Assembly (NCBI GenBank): GCA_030345135.1
Contig: CP128386.1
Location: forward strand, 1,023,129-1,087,128
From: Chitinophagaceae bacterium DXS
Lineage (GTDB): Bacteria; Bacteroidota; Bacteroidia; Chitinophagales; Chitinophagaceae
Length of the DNA: 64,000 nucleotides
Direction: 5' to 3'
The translations under genes were made by a program, and so were the position numbers. This document shows, one piece after another, positions 15,911 through 24,364 of this stretch. The first letter of the stretch is position 1. Every line of letters begins with the position of its first letter. The notes under the pieces were generated by a model. The model had not been told where the DNA came from. It did no database searches and saw only the letters and a list, made by a program, of their open reading frames with translations.

Positions 15911-16831
15911 ATGAAGACAGAAGCATCAATATTATTACTTGCTTGCAGCTTTACCTTATTTGCGTGTACAAAATCTTCCGAAAAGACTGAAGAAAACGCA
16001 CCGCTTCCAATAGAACACACATTTGATCAAGCCAAATATGCCGTTACTTTTAGCCTTGGAAATGTTGATGTTGACAAAGGTGGACGAATGGGCAATAAAG
16101 AAATGCAGGCGAGTGACTACTTGTGGTCATTCTTTTACGCAGCATATGATTCAACTGGAAAAATGGTGAGTTCTCTGATCCAAAATAAATTTGATGAGAA
16201 TGATATGCCCACATCCCATTTCGGTCTTGTATTAGATTCTCTTGCGACAGGAAGCTATACTATCGTTCTGGCAGGGTCCAACAAGTTTATTGAAAGCCAG
16301 GCAATAAACTTGGAAACCTTGCCTGGTCTACAATTTAAGAACTTTTTTGGAACGGATTTTTTCTATAAAAAACTTAGAGTAAATGTTGTAAATAAAGATA
16401 CCTCATATACAACGGTAAAGTTGAACCGGCTGACAAGTCGTTTACACGTTAAATTTAAGGACACATTTCCTCAAGCTGTTAACCATGTTGTTCTGACGAT
16501 AGATAATATGCCATCACTACTTTCTCCGGTTGATGATTCTTTAAGTATGCCAGTCTCCGGGGATTTTAATATGGGACTTGTGGATAATGTAATGCAACAG
16601 GAAGCCGATTTGGATTGCATTGGATCGTACAATGGACTTCGCATTACAATTAAAGCTTACGACGTTCACAACGTGATTCTTCAACAAAAAGTAGTCGATA
16701 ATATTTACCTGTATCCCAATAAAAAAGTAATCCTAACAGGTAATCTTGATAATATTTCCGACGGCGGTTCGAATCCAATTGTAGTTACGCTTGATCCGGA
16801 TTACGATGAAACAAGTACGGTAGAATTTTAA
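15911..16831 (+). CDS. Array lipoprotein 4 (type C)
   Basis: A 306-residue lipoprotein with a signal ending TLFAC (Cys19). Family blocks: NKEMQASDYLWSFFYAAYDSTG, DSLATGSYTIVLAG, DFFYKKLRVNVVNKDTSY, VKLNRLTSRLHVKF and YPNKKVILTGNL. The tail VVTLDPDYDETSTVEF defines type C, shared with genes 7 and 8. Type C also has VDNMPS/IDNQPT/IDNMPT in mid-protein (here TIDNMPSLLSPVDDS) and LTxTL/TGNL before the tail. It opens operon 2 behind its own promoter. Gene 5 follows after 43 nt. Confidence 0.73.
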   Translation: MKTEASILLLACSFTLFACTKSSEKTEENAPLPIEHTFDQAKYAVTFSLGNVDVDKGGRMGNKEMQASDYLWSFFYAAYDSTGKMVSSLIQNKFDENDMPTSHFGLVLDSLATGSYTIVLAGSNKFIESQAINLETLPGLQFKNFFGTDFFYKKLRVNVVNKDTSYTTVKLNRLTSRLHVKFKDTFPQAVNHVVLTIDNMPSLLSPVDDSLSMPVSGDFNMGLVDNVMQQEADLDCIGSYNGLRITIKAYDVHNVILQQKVVDNIYLYPNKKVILTGNLDNISDGGSNPIVVTLDPDYDETSTVEF

Positions 16832-16874
16832 TAAACATAATAAAACTTCTGAATCTCTAAAAATATTTAAAGAA

Positions 16875-17789
16875 ATGATCGCAAAATTATATTTGATCGT
16901 ATCCGCGGTTTGCATAGCGGCAGTCGCTTGTACTAAATCAGCAAGTAAGCCGGATATAGAAGCCGAAAAGCCAGCTATCGTTGAAACTGAACCACAATTG
17001 CATAGAATAAGCTTTAATTTTTCTGATTTTGAAATAAGTTATCAAGGTGGAAAAGCGATAGCCAAAGAGATGGCTGTGAAAGATTTTCTCAAATCCTTGT
17101 ATTACGCGGTATATGATTCCACAGGTGAAGAGATTAAAAGGATTGACTTTGGGAGTAACTCTTATCCAAATAAACTAGTACCCGCGCAAATTCAAGATTC
17201 GTTGAAAGCTGGCAAATACACTATTGTATTTGCTGGAGGAAAGGATACCCTTTGTGTAAATCCAGGCAAGACTACTTTATCCGATCTGTCGATAATGAAT
17301 TGGTTTAATCAGGATATATTTTATAAAAAATTTGTCTTAACGGTTTCGGATCATGACACTTCTCTTACTAGTATTCGCTTGGAGCGAATAACTGGCAGTC
17401 TGGAAGTAACGCTGAAAGATTCTGTGTTGCCTGCTAACGTGGCGAGCTTGGTCTTTTTGACCAGAAATAGACCTGGCTACTTTGGCGTGATGCAAGACGT
17501 TATAGTAGGGCTTGATAGTTCGTATGCTGGTGATTTTAACCCGGGTTTTAATTCGTATCCAGTTAACATTACTAGTTCTTATTTTGGATCCAATAGCAAC
17601 TTGCAAGTTGTAATTCGTGCTTACGATAAAACTCGTGCAATCATAAAAGAGAAAATTGTTGATGGAGTACACGTATATGTAAATAAGAAAACCGTGCTTT
17701 CTGGAAAGCTGTTTCCGACACCCTCAGAAGTCGAAATACCCATAACAGTCGATCCTGATTTTGCAGAAACAATCAACCAAACTTTCTAA
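16875..17789 (+). CDS. Array lipoprotein 5 (type A)
   Basis: A 304-residue lipoprotein with a signal ending CIAAVAC (Cys19), almost the same as in gene 8 although the bodies belong to different types. That suggests exchange between copies. Family blocks: AKEMAVKDFLKSLYYAVYDSTG, DSLKAGKYTIVFAGG, DIFYKKFVLTVSDHDTS, IRLERITGSLEVTLKDS and YVNKKTVLSGKLFP. The tail VDPDFAETINQTF is type A and is nearly that of gene 3. The gap to gene 6 is 38 nt, and the order type A then type B repeats that of genes 1 and 2. Confidence 0.73.
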   Translation: MIAKLYLIVSAVCIAAVACTKSASKPDIEAEKPAIVETEPQLHRISFNFSDFEISYQGGKAIAKEMAVKDFLKSLYYAVYDSTGEEIKRIDFGSNSYPNKLVPAQIQDSLKAGKYTIVFAGGKDTLCVNPGKTTLSDLSIMNWFNQDIFYKKFVLTVSDHDTSLTSIRLERITGSLEVTLKDSVLPANVASLVFLTRNRPGYFGVMQDVIVGLDSSYAGDFNPGFNSYPVNITSSYFGSNSNLQVVIRAYDKTRAIIKEKIVDGVHVYVNKKTVLSGKLFPTPSEVEIPITVDPDFAETINQTF

Positions 17790-17827
17790 TCACAAGTTCA
17801 CTTCAATATCAACCTCAACCAATAATT

Positions 17828-18721
17828 ATGCTCAGGATATTTGTTTATTCATTGCTCGGTTATGTTATTGCAGCCGGTTGTAAAAAGGATCTGGCAAACA
17901 CTGTTGCACAAGACAATTACCAGGGTCAGGAAAAAGTGTATCAGGTTAGCTATAGTATGAAGGGGTTTGGTATTACGGATAAAAGCAGTTTGACTAACAA
18001 GGAAACCGCGGCTAATGACTACCTTGATTATCTCTTTTATGGCGCCTACGATTCAACGGGTAAACTTGTACGCAAAATTGAGCAGGCAAAACGTGCGGGG
18101 ACTGAATTTGGAACGATTTCCAATTCATTGAAAAGTGGTAATTATACTATCGTGCTGGCAGCGACAAAGGATTCAATCTTATATACATCAGGCGTCGATC
18201 AATTGAATACCTTGCAATTGTCAGGACAGTTTCCCCAGGACATTTTTTATAAAAAATTCTCGTTGAATATTGCAGATCGCGATACGTCATTCGATAACAT
18301 TCGTCTGGACAGGTTGACTGGACTGCTGGAAATAGTGCTTACAGATACCGTCACATACACTAACATTTCAATGTTAGTTACCAGTATAGACAACTCCCCG
18401 GGATTTTATAACGTAGCGGGGGACTCATTAACCGGAACGATTGCTACCTACCATGAATACCATAGTCTCTTATTCGGGTCGCAGGATCCGTCGACGTTTT
18501 TTGACGGATTTTATTGGGGTACGAATCAGCCGTTGACTTTAAAAATTATTGCACTGGACTGGAGCCGTCATTTTTACATGCAAAGGATAATACAAAACGT
18601 GCATATATACCCCAATAAAAAAACTGTTCTCACCGGCAATTTTATGAGCGGTACTGAAACAAGCACTGCCAGCAGGATTAGTTATTCGGTTGACAAACGT
18701 ACCGTCACTCAACATTTTTAA
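17828..18721 (+). CDS. Array lipoprotein 6 (type B)
   Basis: A 297-residue lipoprotein with a signal ending VIAAGC (Cys18), then KKD. Family blocks: NKETAANDYLDYLFYGAYDS, NSLKSGNYTIVLAATKDS, DIFYKKFSLNIADRDTS, IRLDRLTGLLEIVLTD and YPNKKTVLTGNF. It is clearly closest to gene 2: both have QLNTLQLSGxFPQD, IRLDRLTGxLEIVLTD and a tail ending in xxQHF (here KRTVTQHF) without the VDPD motif. The gene 5-6 pair therefore looks like a block duplicate of genes 1-2. Gene 7 starts 32 nt later. Confidence 0.73.
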   Translation: MLRIFVYSLLGYVIAAGCKKDLANTVAQDNYQGQEKVYQVSYSMKGFGITDKSSLTNKETAANDYLDYLFYGAYDSTGKLVRKIEQAKRAGTEFGTISNSLKSGNYTIVLAATKDSILYTSGVDQLNTLQLSGQFPQDIFYKKFSLNIADRDTSFDNIRLDRLTGLLEIVLTDTVTYTNISMLVTSIDNSPGFYNVAGDSLTGTIATYHEYHSLLFGSQDPSTFFDGFYWGTNQPLTLKIIALDWSRHFYMQRIIQNVHIYPNKKTVLTGNFMSGTETSTASRISYSVDKRTVTQHF

Positions 18722-18753
18722 CTGTCCATTTTAAACACCTTAAGTTAACGGTA

Positions 18754-19683
18754 ATGAATAAAATATTATTAACTGCAATAGTCATAGGGTTACTAAGTGC
18801 GACATCATGTTCCAAATCTACTAATAACCCAGGTTCCAATCAGCCTGAGCCTCCTGATCCCCCGCAGCAACCTGAACAGCCGGTCACAAAAACAAAATAT
18901 GGGATAACGTTTAAGTTTTCCAGTATTGATGTGCAGGCAAACGGCAGAGTTAGTTATAAGGAAATGCTGCCTTCAACCTATCTTAAATATGTATTTTACG
19001 GTGCATACGATTCGAGTGGTACATTGGTGAGTAAAAAAGAATTGGATAAAGTAAACGGAACCTACAGCGGCAGTTTTGATGCGGTATCCGATTCATTGAA
19101 GCCGGGAAAATATACTGTGATACTGGGAGGTTCAAACGGCACTATATTGGAAGAGAACACAAGTAGTTTATTGAAGTTTCTTCAATTTTCAAGTAAACAT
19201 TCTGAAGACGTTTTTTATAAAAAAATGCAGGTAAATGTATCTGCAACAGATAGCACTTATAATGGCGTACGATTGAACCGCATAACAAGTCTGCTGGAAG
19301 TTAAATTGACAGATACATTGCCGGGCTTCATAAGCCACGTGTCTGTTGCAATAGATAATCAACCGACAATTTTTAATGTAGGTACTGAAACTTTCACTAA
19401 TGCTGATTCTGTAAAAAACGTAGCTGATTATCTCCAATCTCAGGATCCTTTGCTTACCGTTTTATTGCGATGCTTTGCTTCTGACAATAAACATACCGTA
19501 ACCATTACGGCATATGGCAACGACGGCAACCCCGTTTTTCAAAAAACAATCACTAATGTAACTGTTTCTGGCAATAATACAACTCAGCTCACTGGAACGC
19601 TTTCAGATGCGCCAGTAGGGTTAAAACCTTTTGTCGTAACACTTGATCCGGACTATGATGAAACCACAACGATCGAGTTTTAA
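18754..19683 (+). CDS. Array lipoprotein 7 (type C)
   Basis: A 309-residue lipoprotein with a signal ending SATSC (Cys19). It has the longest tether of the set, rich in Pro and Gln (residues 24-50, QPEPPDPPQQPEQP), which should hold the folded part away from the membrane. Family blocks: YKEMLPSTYLKYVFYGAYDSSG, DSLKPGKYTVILGG, DVFYKKMQVNVSATDSTY, VRLNRITSLLEVKLTDTLPG. The usual YxNKKTxLxG block is weakened to VSGNNTTQLTGTLSDAPVG. The type C tail is VVTLDPDYDETTTIEF. Gene 8 follows after 41 nt. Confidence 0.72.
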   Translation: MNKILLTAIVIGLLSATSCSKSTNNPGSNQPEPPDPPQQPEQPVTKTKYGITFKFSSIDVQANGRVSYKEMLPSTYLKYVFYGAYDSSGTLVSKKELDKVNGTYSGSFDAVSDSLKPGKYTVILGGSNGTILEENTSSLLKFLQFSSKHSEDVFYKKMQVNVSATDSTYNGVRLNRITSLLEVKLTDTLPGFISHVSVAIDNQPTIFNVGTETFTNADSVKNVADYLQSQDPLLTVLLRCFASDNKHTVTITAYGNDGNPVFQKTITNVTVSGNNTTQLTGTLSDAPVGLKPFVVTLDPDYDETTTIEF

Positions 19684-19724
19684 TATTTAAATACAATTTC
19701 ATTCTTATTAAACGCTTAAATAAC

Positions 19725-20651
19725 ATGAGCAAAAAATTTTATGTAATTGCATTGGCTGCATGTATCGCGGCAGTTGCATGCAGTAAATCATCGTCCAGAC
19801 CAGAAGAAAATCAGCCAGGGGGGGCACAGCCACAAACCGGCTCGTCATCTGTCAAATATCCTGTGCACTTTAGCATCGGAAATATTGAGGTGACCGAGAA
19901 TGGGCGCACAGGAAACAAAGAAGTTCCCGCAGCAAATTTCCTGCGTTATTTCTTCTACGGTGCTTATGATTCTTCAGGCAGACTGATCAGTAAAAAAATA
20001 CAAAGTGCGGATGATGTTATTGCTTATCCATGGAATAATGGAGAGGTATCAGATTCATTGCCTGCCGGAAAGTACACGATCGTTTTAGCTGGTGCCAACT
20101 GGTCTTTTTTTGAGGAAGAGAATCGCGAGGATAGCTTGCTTAATGTACTTAAGTTGGCGTCAAAACATGGCCAGGATATCTTTCACAGGAAATTTGACGT
20201 CACTGTTTCAGAAAAAGATACAACTTATGGAAATGTTCGCCTAAGCAGGCTGAGTGGCTTGTTTCAATATAAAATAACAGATACATTACCTGATGAGGTG
20301 ATTGCGATTTCTGTGCTAATTGATAACATGCCTACTTATTATAGTCCTGCTAATGATTCACTCACTGCAATTGATAATATTAGATTTTATAATTACTACG
20401 ATCGTGGAAACAGTCCGTTTATATCCGGTCAGTTCAGTTTCCTTGGGTCTCAAAATAAACACAGAGTAACCATTTCGGGACGCACAGCTTCTGATAAAAC
20501 TTTATATGAAAAAGTAATTGAAAATGTTTTTATAACACCTAACAAGATAACCATCTTAAGAGGTACATTATCTGATGCTCCTGTCGGTGGAAATCCAATT
20601 ATTCTCACTGCAGATCCGGATTATGCGGATACAACCTATGTAAACTTTTAA
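19725..20651 (+). CDS. Array lipoprotein 8 (type C)
   Basis: A 308-residue lipoprotein with a signal ending CIAAVAC (Cys19) and a Gly/Gln/Pro-rich tether. Family blocks: NKEVPAANFLRYFFYGAYDSSG, DSLPAGKYTIVLAG, DIFHRKFDVTVSEKDTTY, VRLSRLSGLFQYKITDTLPD and TPNKITILRGTLSDAPVGG. The tail ILTADPDYADTTYVNF is type C. SDAPVG is shared with gene 7, so genes 7 and 8 are probably the most recent pair. It is the last gene of operon 2; a bidirectional terminator follows 39 nt after the stop. Confidence 0.72.
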   Translation: MSKKFYVIALAACIAAVACSKSSSRPEENQPGGAQPQTGSSSVKYPVHFSIGNIEVTENGRTGNKEVPAANFLRYFFYGAYDSSGRLISKKIQSADDVIAYPWNNGEVSDSLPAGKYTIVLAGANWSFFEEENREDSLLNVLKLASKHGQDIFHRKFDVTVSEKDTTYGNVRLSRLSGLFQYKITDTLPDEVIAISVLIDNMPTYYSPANDSLTAIDNIRFYNYYDRGNSPFISGQFSFLGSQNKHRVTISGRTASDKTLYEKVIENVFITPNKITILRGTLSDAPVGGNPIILTADPDYADTTYVNF

Positions 20652-20690
20652 TAAAGTCTGTAGAATTACTGAAAGCGAAAAAAGAGTAAC

Positions 20691-20725
20691 AATAAAGCTG
20701 GTATCCACAAAATACCGGCTTTATT
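20691..20725. terminator. Bidirectional terminator, lipoprotein operon 2 / M28 peptidase
   Basis: AATAAAGCTGGTAT (20691-20704) pairs with ATACCGGCTTTATT (20712-20725), with one G-U pair. The right arm contains the TAA stop of the convergent M28 peptidase gene. Confidence 0.8.
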
Positions 20726-21872
20726 TATTCAAATACCCCACAAATCCCTTAATTAACTCACTCATGCTATTAATGCTATTCATAGGCAGTGCGTGCGATA
20801 CATCGAACACATCATGGTAAGCAGTGGGGCCGCCCATTGTGTACATGAAAAATGCCGGTACGCCTGCTTCGCTGAACCAGTAATGGTCGCTGTTGGCAGC
20901 TTTTCCGCGGGATTTGATTTCAGGAACCAGCTTTTGAGAGTTGTTTATATTTTGCAACGCTGTAAACGCTTCGGGATATTCGGTGGCGTTTACAACTGTA
21001 ATGCCTTTTTCGCCGGTTCCAAGTAAATCAAGGTTGACTACAAAACGAATTTTATCAAGAGATACCAGAGGGTTCTCTACAAAATAACGGGATCCGATAA
21101 GCCCGGCTTCCTCTGCCGCAAAGCAGATAAATCCAATAGAATATTTTTGAGGATGTGCGGCATAATAATTAGCAAGTGTTAGCAATAAACTTACACCGCT
21201 TGCATTATCGTTGGCACCCGGAAAAAATACATTATTCCCCATACCGCCTAAATGGTCATAATGTGCAGTGATAAAAATGATTGAATCCGGCTGTTCTGTT
21301 CCTTTCACAAAGCCGCAGACGTTGGCTGCAGTAAAATCGCTGACTAACTCGTTTTGTATGTCAGTCTTTATTTTTCCTGGTATTCTCCTGACTCTGTTCT
21401 TGTCGATAATAATGGTGGTTTGGTTGCTTTCTTTATGTGCTACTGACCATGTTAGCTTGTTAGCGAGAATTACCTCGATCTTTTTACTTGTATCAAAAAA
21501 GTGAATGCTATCAGTGGCCGTTAATCTTCCTTTTGCTTTAGTTCCTTTGCTATCCGGAGATACTATAAAATCTTTCCCGGCATAAAGGCGTTTACCGTTA
21601 AGCTTCACTTTCATCTTTCCGGGGAAAGTATTTACGGGAAAAGCAAATGATTGGGTGTATTCCTCTCCATTCAATGGTCGCAAGCCAATTGTCTTAAACT
21701 GCCGTTGCAGAAAATCAGCTGCTTTGCTCATTCCATTTTTCGTGTATCCGCGTCCCCAGTACGCAGCACTGGTTAACGTATCTACAATCTTACGTGCATA
21801 AGTGGAATCATCGGCATGCACACCGCAAACAATAAAACACAATAATGCAAAAATCAAAACCTTCTTCATCAT
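20721..21872 (-). CDS. M28-family zinc aminopeptidase, secreted
   Basis: A 383-residue protein with a signal peptide (residues 1-20, ending GVHA). The catalytic domain shows ITAHYDHLGGMGN (first zinc His/Asp), GANDNASGVSLLL (bridging Asp), CFAAEEAGLIGSRYF (catalytic and zinc Glu), NLDLLG, and a late His in GPTAYHDVFD. These are the hallmarks of the M28 exopeptidases, which remove N-terminal residues from peptides in the periplasm or outside. Two adjacent ATGs (MMKK) make the exact start uncertain by one codon. It is unlinked in function to the lipoprotein array as far as can be seen. Confidence 0.88.
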   Translation of the reverse strand: MMKKVLIFALLCFIVCGVHADDSTYARKIVDTLTSAAYWGRGYTKNGMSKAADFLQRQFKTIGLRPLNGEEYTQSFAFPVNTFPGKMKVKLNGKRLYAGKDFIVSPDSKGTKAKGRLTATDSIHFFDTSKKIEVILANKLTWSVAHKESNQTTIIIDKNRVRRIPGKIKTDIQNELVSDFTAANVCGFVKGTEQPDSIIFITAHYDHLGGMGNNVFFPGANDNASGVSLLLTLANYYAAHPQKYSIGFICFAAEEAGLIGSRYFVENPLVSLDKIRFVVNLDLLGTGEKGITVVNATEYPEAFTALQNINNSQKLVPEIKSRGKAANSDHYWFSEAGVPAFFMYTMGGPTAYHDVFDVSHALPMNSINSMSELIKGFVGYLNK

Positions 21873-21918
21873 ACTTACATTTCAAACCTGACACCAGTAT
21901 GAACCTTGTGTCTTCATT

Positions 21919-21973
21919 TGGCTAAAGCCATTGATGTCAAACGAATTCTCATCCGTCGGCTAAAGCACGACGG
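21919..21973. repeat. GGCTAAAGC hairpin element
   Basis: GGCTAAAGCC (21921-21930) and CCGTCG-GCTAAAGCA-CGACGG (about 21955-21973) repeat the same loop motif, the second as a 6-bp hairpin. This paired arrangement resembles small dispersed intergenic hairpins. It lies between the M28 and esterase genes. Confidence 0.5.
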
Positions 21974-22003
21974 TAATGAACCAGAGCTTGCAGAAACCAG
22001 GTA

Positions 22004-22024
22004 ATCTCAAATTTCAAATCTCCA
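22004..22024 (-). repeat. Heptad array, TTTCAAA family
   Basis: TCTCAAA, TTTCAAA, TCTCCAT, ending exactly at the stop codon of the esterase gene. The family recurs at 29187-29221, where it also abuts a stop codon. Confidence 0.7.
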
Positions 22025-23158
22025 TTACCTCACCAACCACCTGTAAAACTCTGGAAAATATCTTCTCCATGTTTCTTCATTATGTTGCCCTAGCGGGAAC
22101 GTGACTTCACGAATGTCATATTTGCTTTTTGTACTGATCAGATCAGTCATCTTCTTCATGTCGTTTACCATCGTTTCACTTTCTTTATTTCCGGCATAGA
22201 AGAAGAACCGAGGATTGGTGGTCCATTTAGTTTTTTGTACTTCATCATACATCTGGGGAACAACCTGGAATGAAGGAGAAAAAACGCCCACAGCTCCAAA
22301 TACATTAGAGTACTTTAACATCGCGTAAAGGCTTATAATAGCGCCCATACTGCTTCCGGCAATGTAGGTGTGTGCCGGGTCTTTAAGTGTTCTGTATTGC
22401 TTGTCGATATAGGGCTTTAGTGTTTGAGCAAGAAAATCAACATACTGTGCGCCTTCACCTTTACCATATTTGCTGTCAAATGGATTGTATTCAGTCATTC
22501 TTTTATCTCCGCCATTTTCAATACCAATAACGATGCACTCTTTATGTAGAACGTTACTCAGAGAGTCGAGGCATTCATCAATTCCCCATTCGCCAAAAGC
22601 TGCTGTTCTTTCGTTAAAAAGATTTTGTCCATCCTGCATGTACAGAACAGGATAGGCTTTTCCTTTGGTCTGGTTATAACTTTTTGGAAGATAGATCCAT
22701 ATTTTTCTTGTACGGTTCAATTGCGGAATGAAGAAGGCGGAGTCCATTAGCGACACTTGCTCCGTGGCTGTGAACGGTTTCACTTTATCCGGGTAATCAT
22801 CTTTCCATCCTTTAATAAAAAACTCCATGGTAGTGTCGGCTGAAACTTCAATAATATGATTGTCTATCTCAGTTCCGTTTGCTGCTGTCTCTACCTTTTC
22901 AAAACTTCCCCTGGTGAACTTAAATTCATAATGTCCGGGAGCAACGTTTTTGAGAACAATTGCTTTCCTGGTTCCACCAAATGGTTTGAGTTTGTAGCCG
23001 GCATCGTTTGGGTTCCAGTTATTGAAAGTGCCGGTAGCGTATATGTCTTCAAGCTTTTTAGTAGCGCTGTTTGTTACAACGAGCCGAACGGTATATTGTG
23101 TAAAAGCAGCCACCGATAAGAATATAAAGGTTAGAGAAAGCAATGTTTTTTTCATCAT
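22025..23158 (-). CDS. Secreted esterase with N-terminal CBM48-like domain
   Basis: A 377-residue protein with a signal peptide (about residues 1-19). Residues 20-115 look like an early-set/CBM48-type domain: LEDIYATGTFNNWNPNDAGYKL is the typical start, and PGHYEFKFTRG follows. Residues about 135-377 are an esterase-D/enterochelin-esterase-type alpha/beta hydrolase with PVLYMQDGQNLF, the nucleophile elbow AGSSMGAII and a late catalytic His in GQHNEETW. Family members hydrolyse siderophore or acyl/feruloyl esters; the substrate is not known here. Adjacent ATGs (MMKK) leave the start uncertain by one codon. A cytosolic relative is encoded at 36257. Confidence 0.82.
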   Translation of the reverse strand: MMKKTLLSLTFIFLSVAAFTQYTVRLVVTNSATKKLEDIYATGTFNNWNPNDAGYKLKPFGGTRKAIVLKNVAPGHYEFKFTRGSFEKVETAANGTEIDNHIIEVSADTTMEFFIKGWKDDYPDKVKPFTATEQVSLMDSAFFIPQLNRTRKIWIYLPKSYNQTKGKAYPVLYMQDGQNLFNERTAAFGEWGIDECLDSLSNVLHKECIVIGIENGGDKRMTEYNPFDSKYGKGEGAQYVDFLAQTLKPYIDKQYRTLKDPAHTYIAGSSMGAIISLYAMLKYSNVFGAVGVFSPSFQVVPQMYDEVQKTKWTTNPRFFFYAGNKESETMVNDMKKMTDLISTKSKYDIREVTFPLGQHNEETWRRYFPEFYRWLVR

Positions 23159-23262
23159 TCCAAAATTATTCGAGGATGGAAGTTAAGTTATAAAATGGTT
23201 GATATTTTTTTCTTTTGACATAATTGAAATTCCTTTTCTTCGTTAAAGAAAAAACAATTTCC

Positions 23263-24165
23263 ATGAAAAACACGCTTGTTGCCCTGGGGGCAATACTGTT
23301 GCTTGCATCGTGCACCAAAGAGCAACAAACCAACTCATCCACTGCTAAACTGGTATTTAAATTCAAGTTCGATTCTACACAGGTCAGGTTGAATAATGTA
23401 GGACAGCCCGCTGTTATCCCTGATGGAAATGCAGGTCAAAGTCCGAGGTTCAATTCCATGAGTTCGCATTATATCGAGCTGACTCCCACAGGATTAACGC
23501 CTTTGGGTAAAGGTGCGGTCGTATACAAAGCCCCTGAAACAACAGCAGGCGGAGCGAATGCGATCGACTTCGAAAAATCAACACTTGCAGGTAACAATGA
23601 AACTTTTTATTCTGCTCCAATTAGCGGAATAGCTCCGGGAAGTTATGAATGGTTGAGAGTTTCATTGGCTTACCAGAATTATGATATTACTTACCATGTA
23701 GATACAACAAACAGTCATTTTTCTTATAAAGCTGACTGGACGGGCACCATTGCTTCCTTTATTGGGTTCAATACCTATATCAAAACATTAACTGTAAAAA
23801 CACAATCAGTAGATGTAAATGCGAATAAAAAGCAAGGCTTTTGGGCATTTGAATTTCATCCTGAATTAAATCTGAAATTACCGGTTGCGACGGGGCAAGC
23901 GCCTGAGGGAGCAACAACTGTAGTAAATCCGATTTTCGCCACATCGCCCATTCCGCAGGGATCCTGCGTTGTTACGGCGCATATGCAGCCTGGCAAACTT
24001 GTAATTACAGGAAAGGAAACTGAAGATATTGTGATAGAGGTTTCTCTTTCTACCAACAAAAGTTTTGAATGGAAAGAAGTTGTAAAAGACGGCAAATGGG
24101 AGCCACTAAAAAAGGAGCAGGTAGTTGATATGGGGATAAGAGGAATGATCGCCACAATTAAGTAG
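23263..24165 (+). CDS. Lipoprotein of unknown function
   Basis: A 300-residue lipoprotein starting at the ATG at 23263. An in-frame TTG at 23224 would put 13 extra residues before the signal MKNTLVALGAILLLASC and is rejected. After Cys the sequence is mostly beta, with LVFKFKFDSTQVRLN, HYIELTPTGLTPLG, GSYEWLRVSLAYQNYDITYHV and a C-terminal Lys-rich strand. I do not recognise the family; it has a loose likeness to MbnP-like secreted proteins. It is a single gene, and its stop codon runs into a 7-nt repeat array. Confidence 0.65.
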   Translation: MKNTLVALGAILLLASCTKEQQTNSSTAKLVFKFKFDSTQVRLNNVGQPAVIPDGNAGQSPRFNSMSSHYIELTPTGLTPLGKGAVVYKAPETTAGGANAIDFEKSTLAGNNETFYSAPISGIAPGSYEWLRVSLAYQNYDITYHVDTTNSHFSYKADWTGTIASFIGFNTYIKTLTVKTQSVDVNANKKQGFWAFEFHPELNLKLPVATGQAPEGATTVVNPIFATSPIPQGSCVVTAHMQPGKLVITGKETEDIVIEVSLSTNKSFEWKEVVKDGKWEPLKKEQVVDMGIRGMIATIK

Positions 24166-24361
24166 TTGAAAGTTGAAAATTGACAATTGAAAATGATGGG
24201 CCCGTTTTTGCATTGATGACCATTCATTTTCAATTGTCAATTCAACAATCTCCCAAAGTTGACGATCCGTCCTAATTAAAAGATTTAAATCAATAGTTGA
24301 AAATAATGTCTAACTCTCCGCTCCGATCATTATCCATTTTCAATTGTCAATTTTCAATTAA
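24165..24361. repeat. Inverted heptad arrays, ATTGAAA/TTTTCAA family
   Basis: GTTGAAA, GTTGAAA, ATTGACA, ATTGAAA (24165-24192) start on the last base of the lipoprotein stop codon. The inverse set TTTTCAA, TTGTCAA, TTCAAC lies at 24227-24246, and TTTTCAA, TTGTCAA, TTTTCAA at 24337-24357. The first two sets can pair over 17 perfect bp and form a long hairpin. Confidence 0.85.
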
Positions 24362-24364
24362 ACC

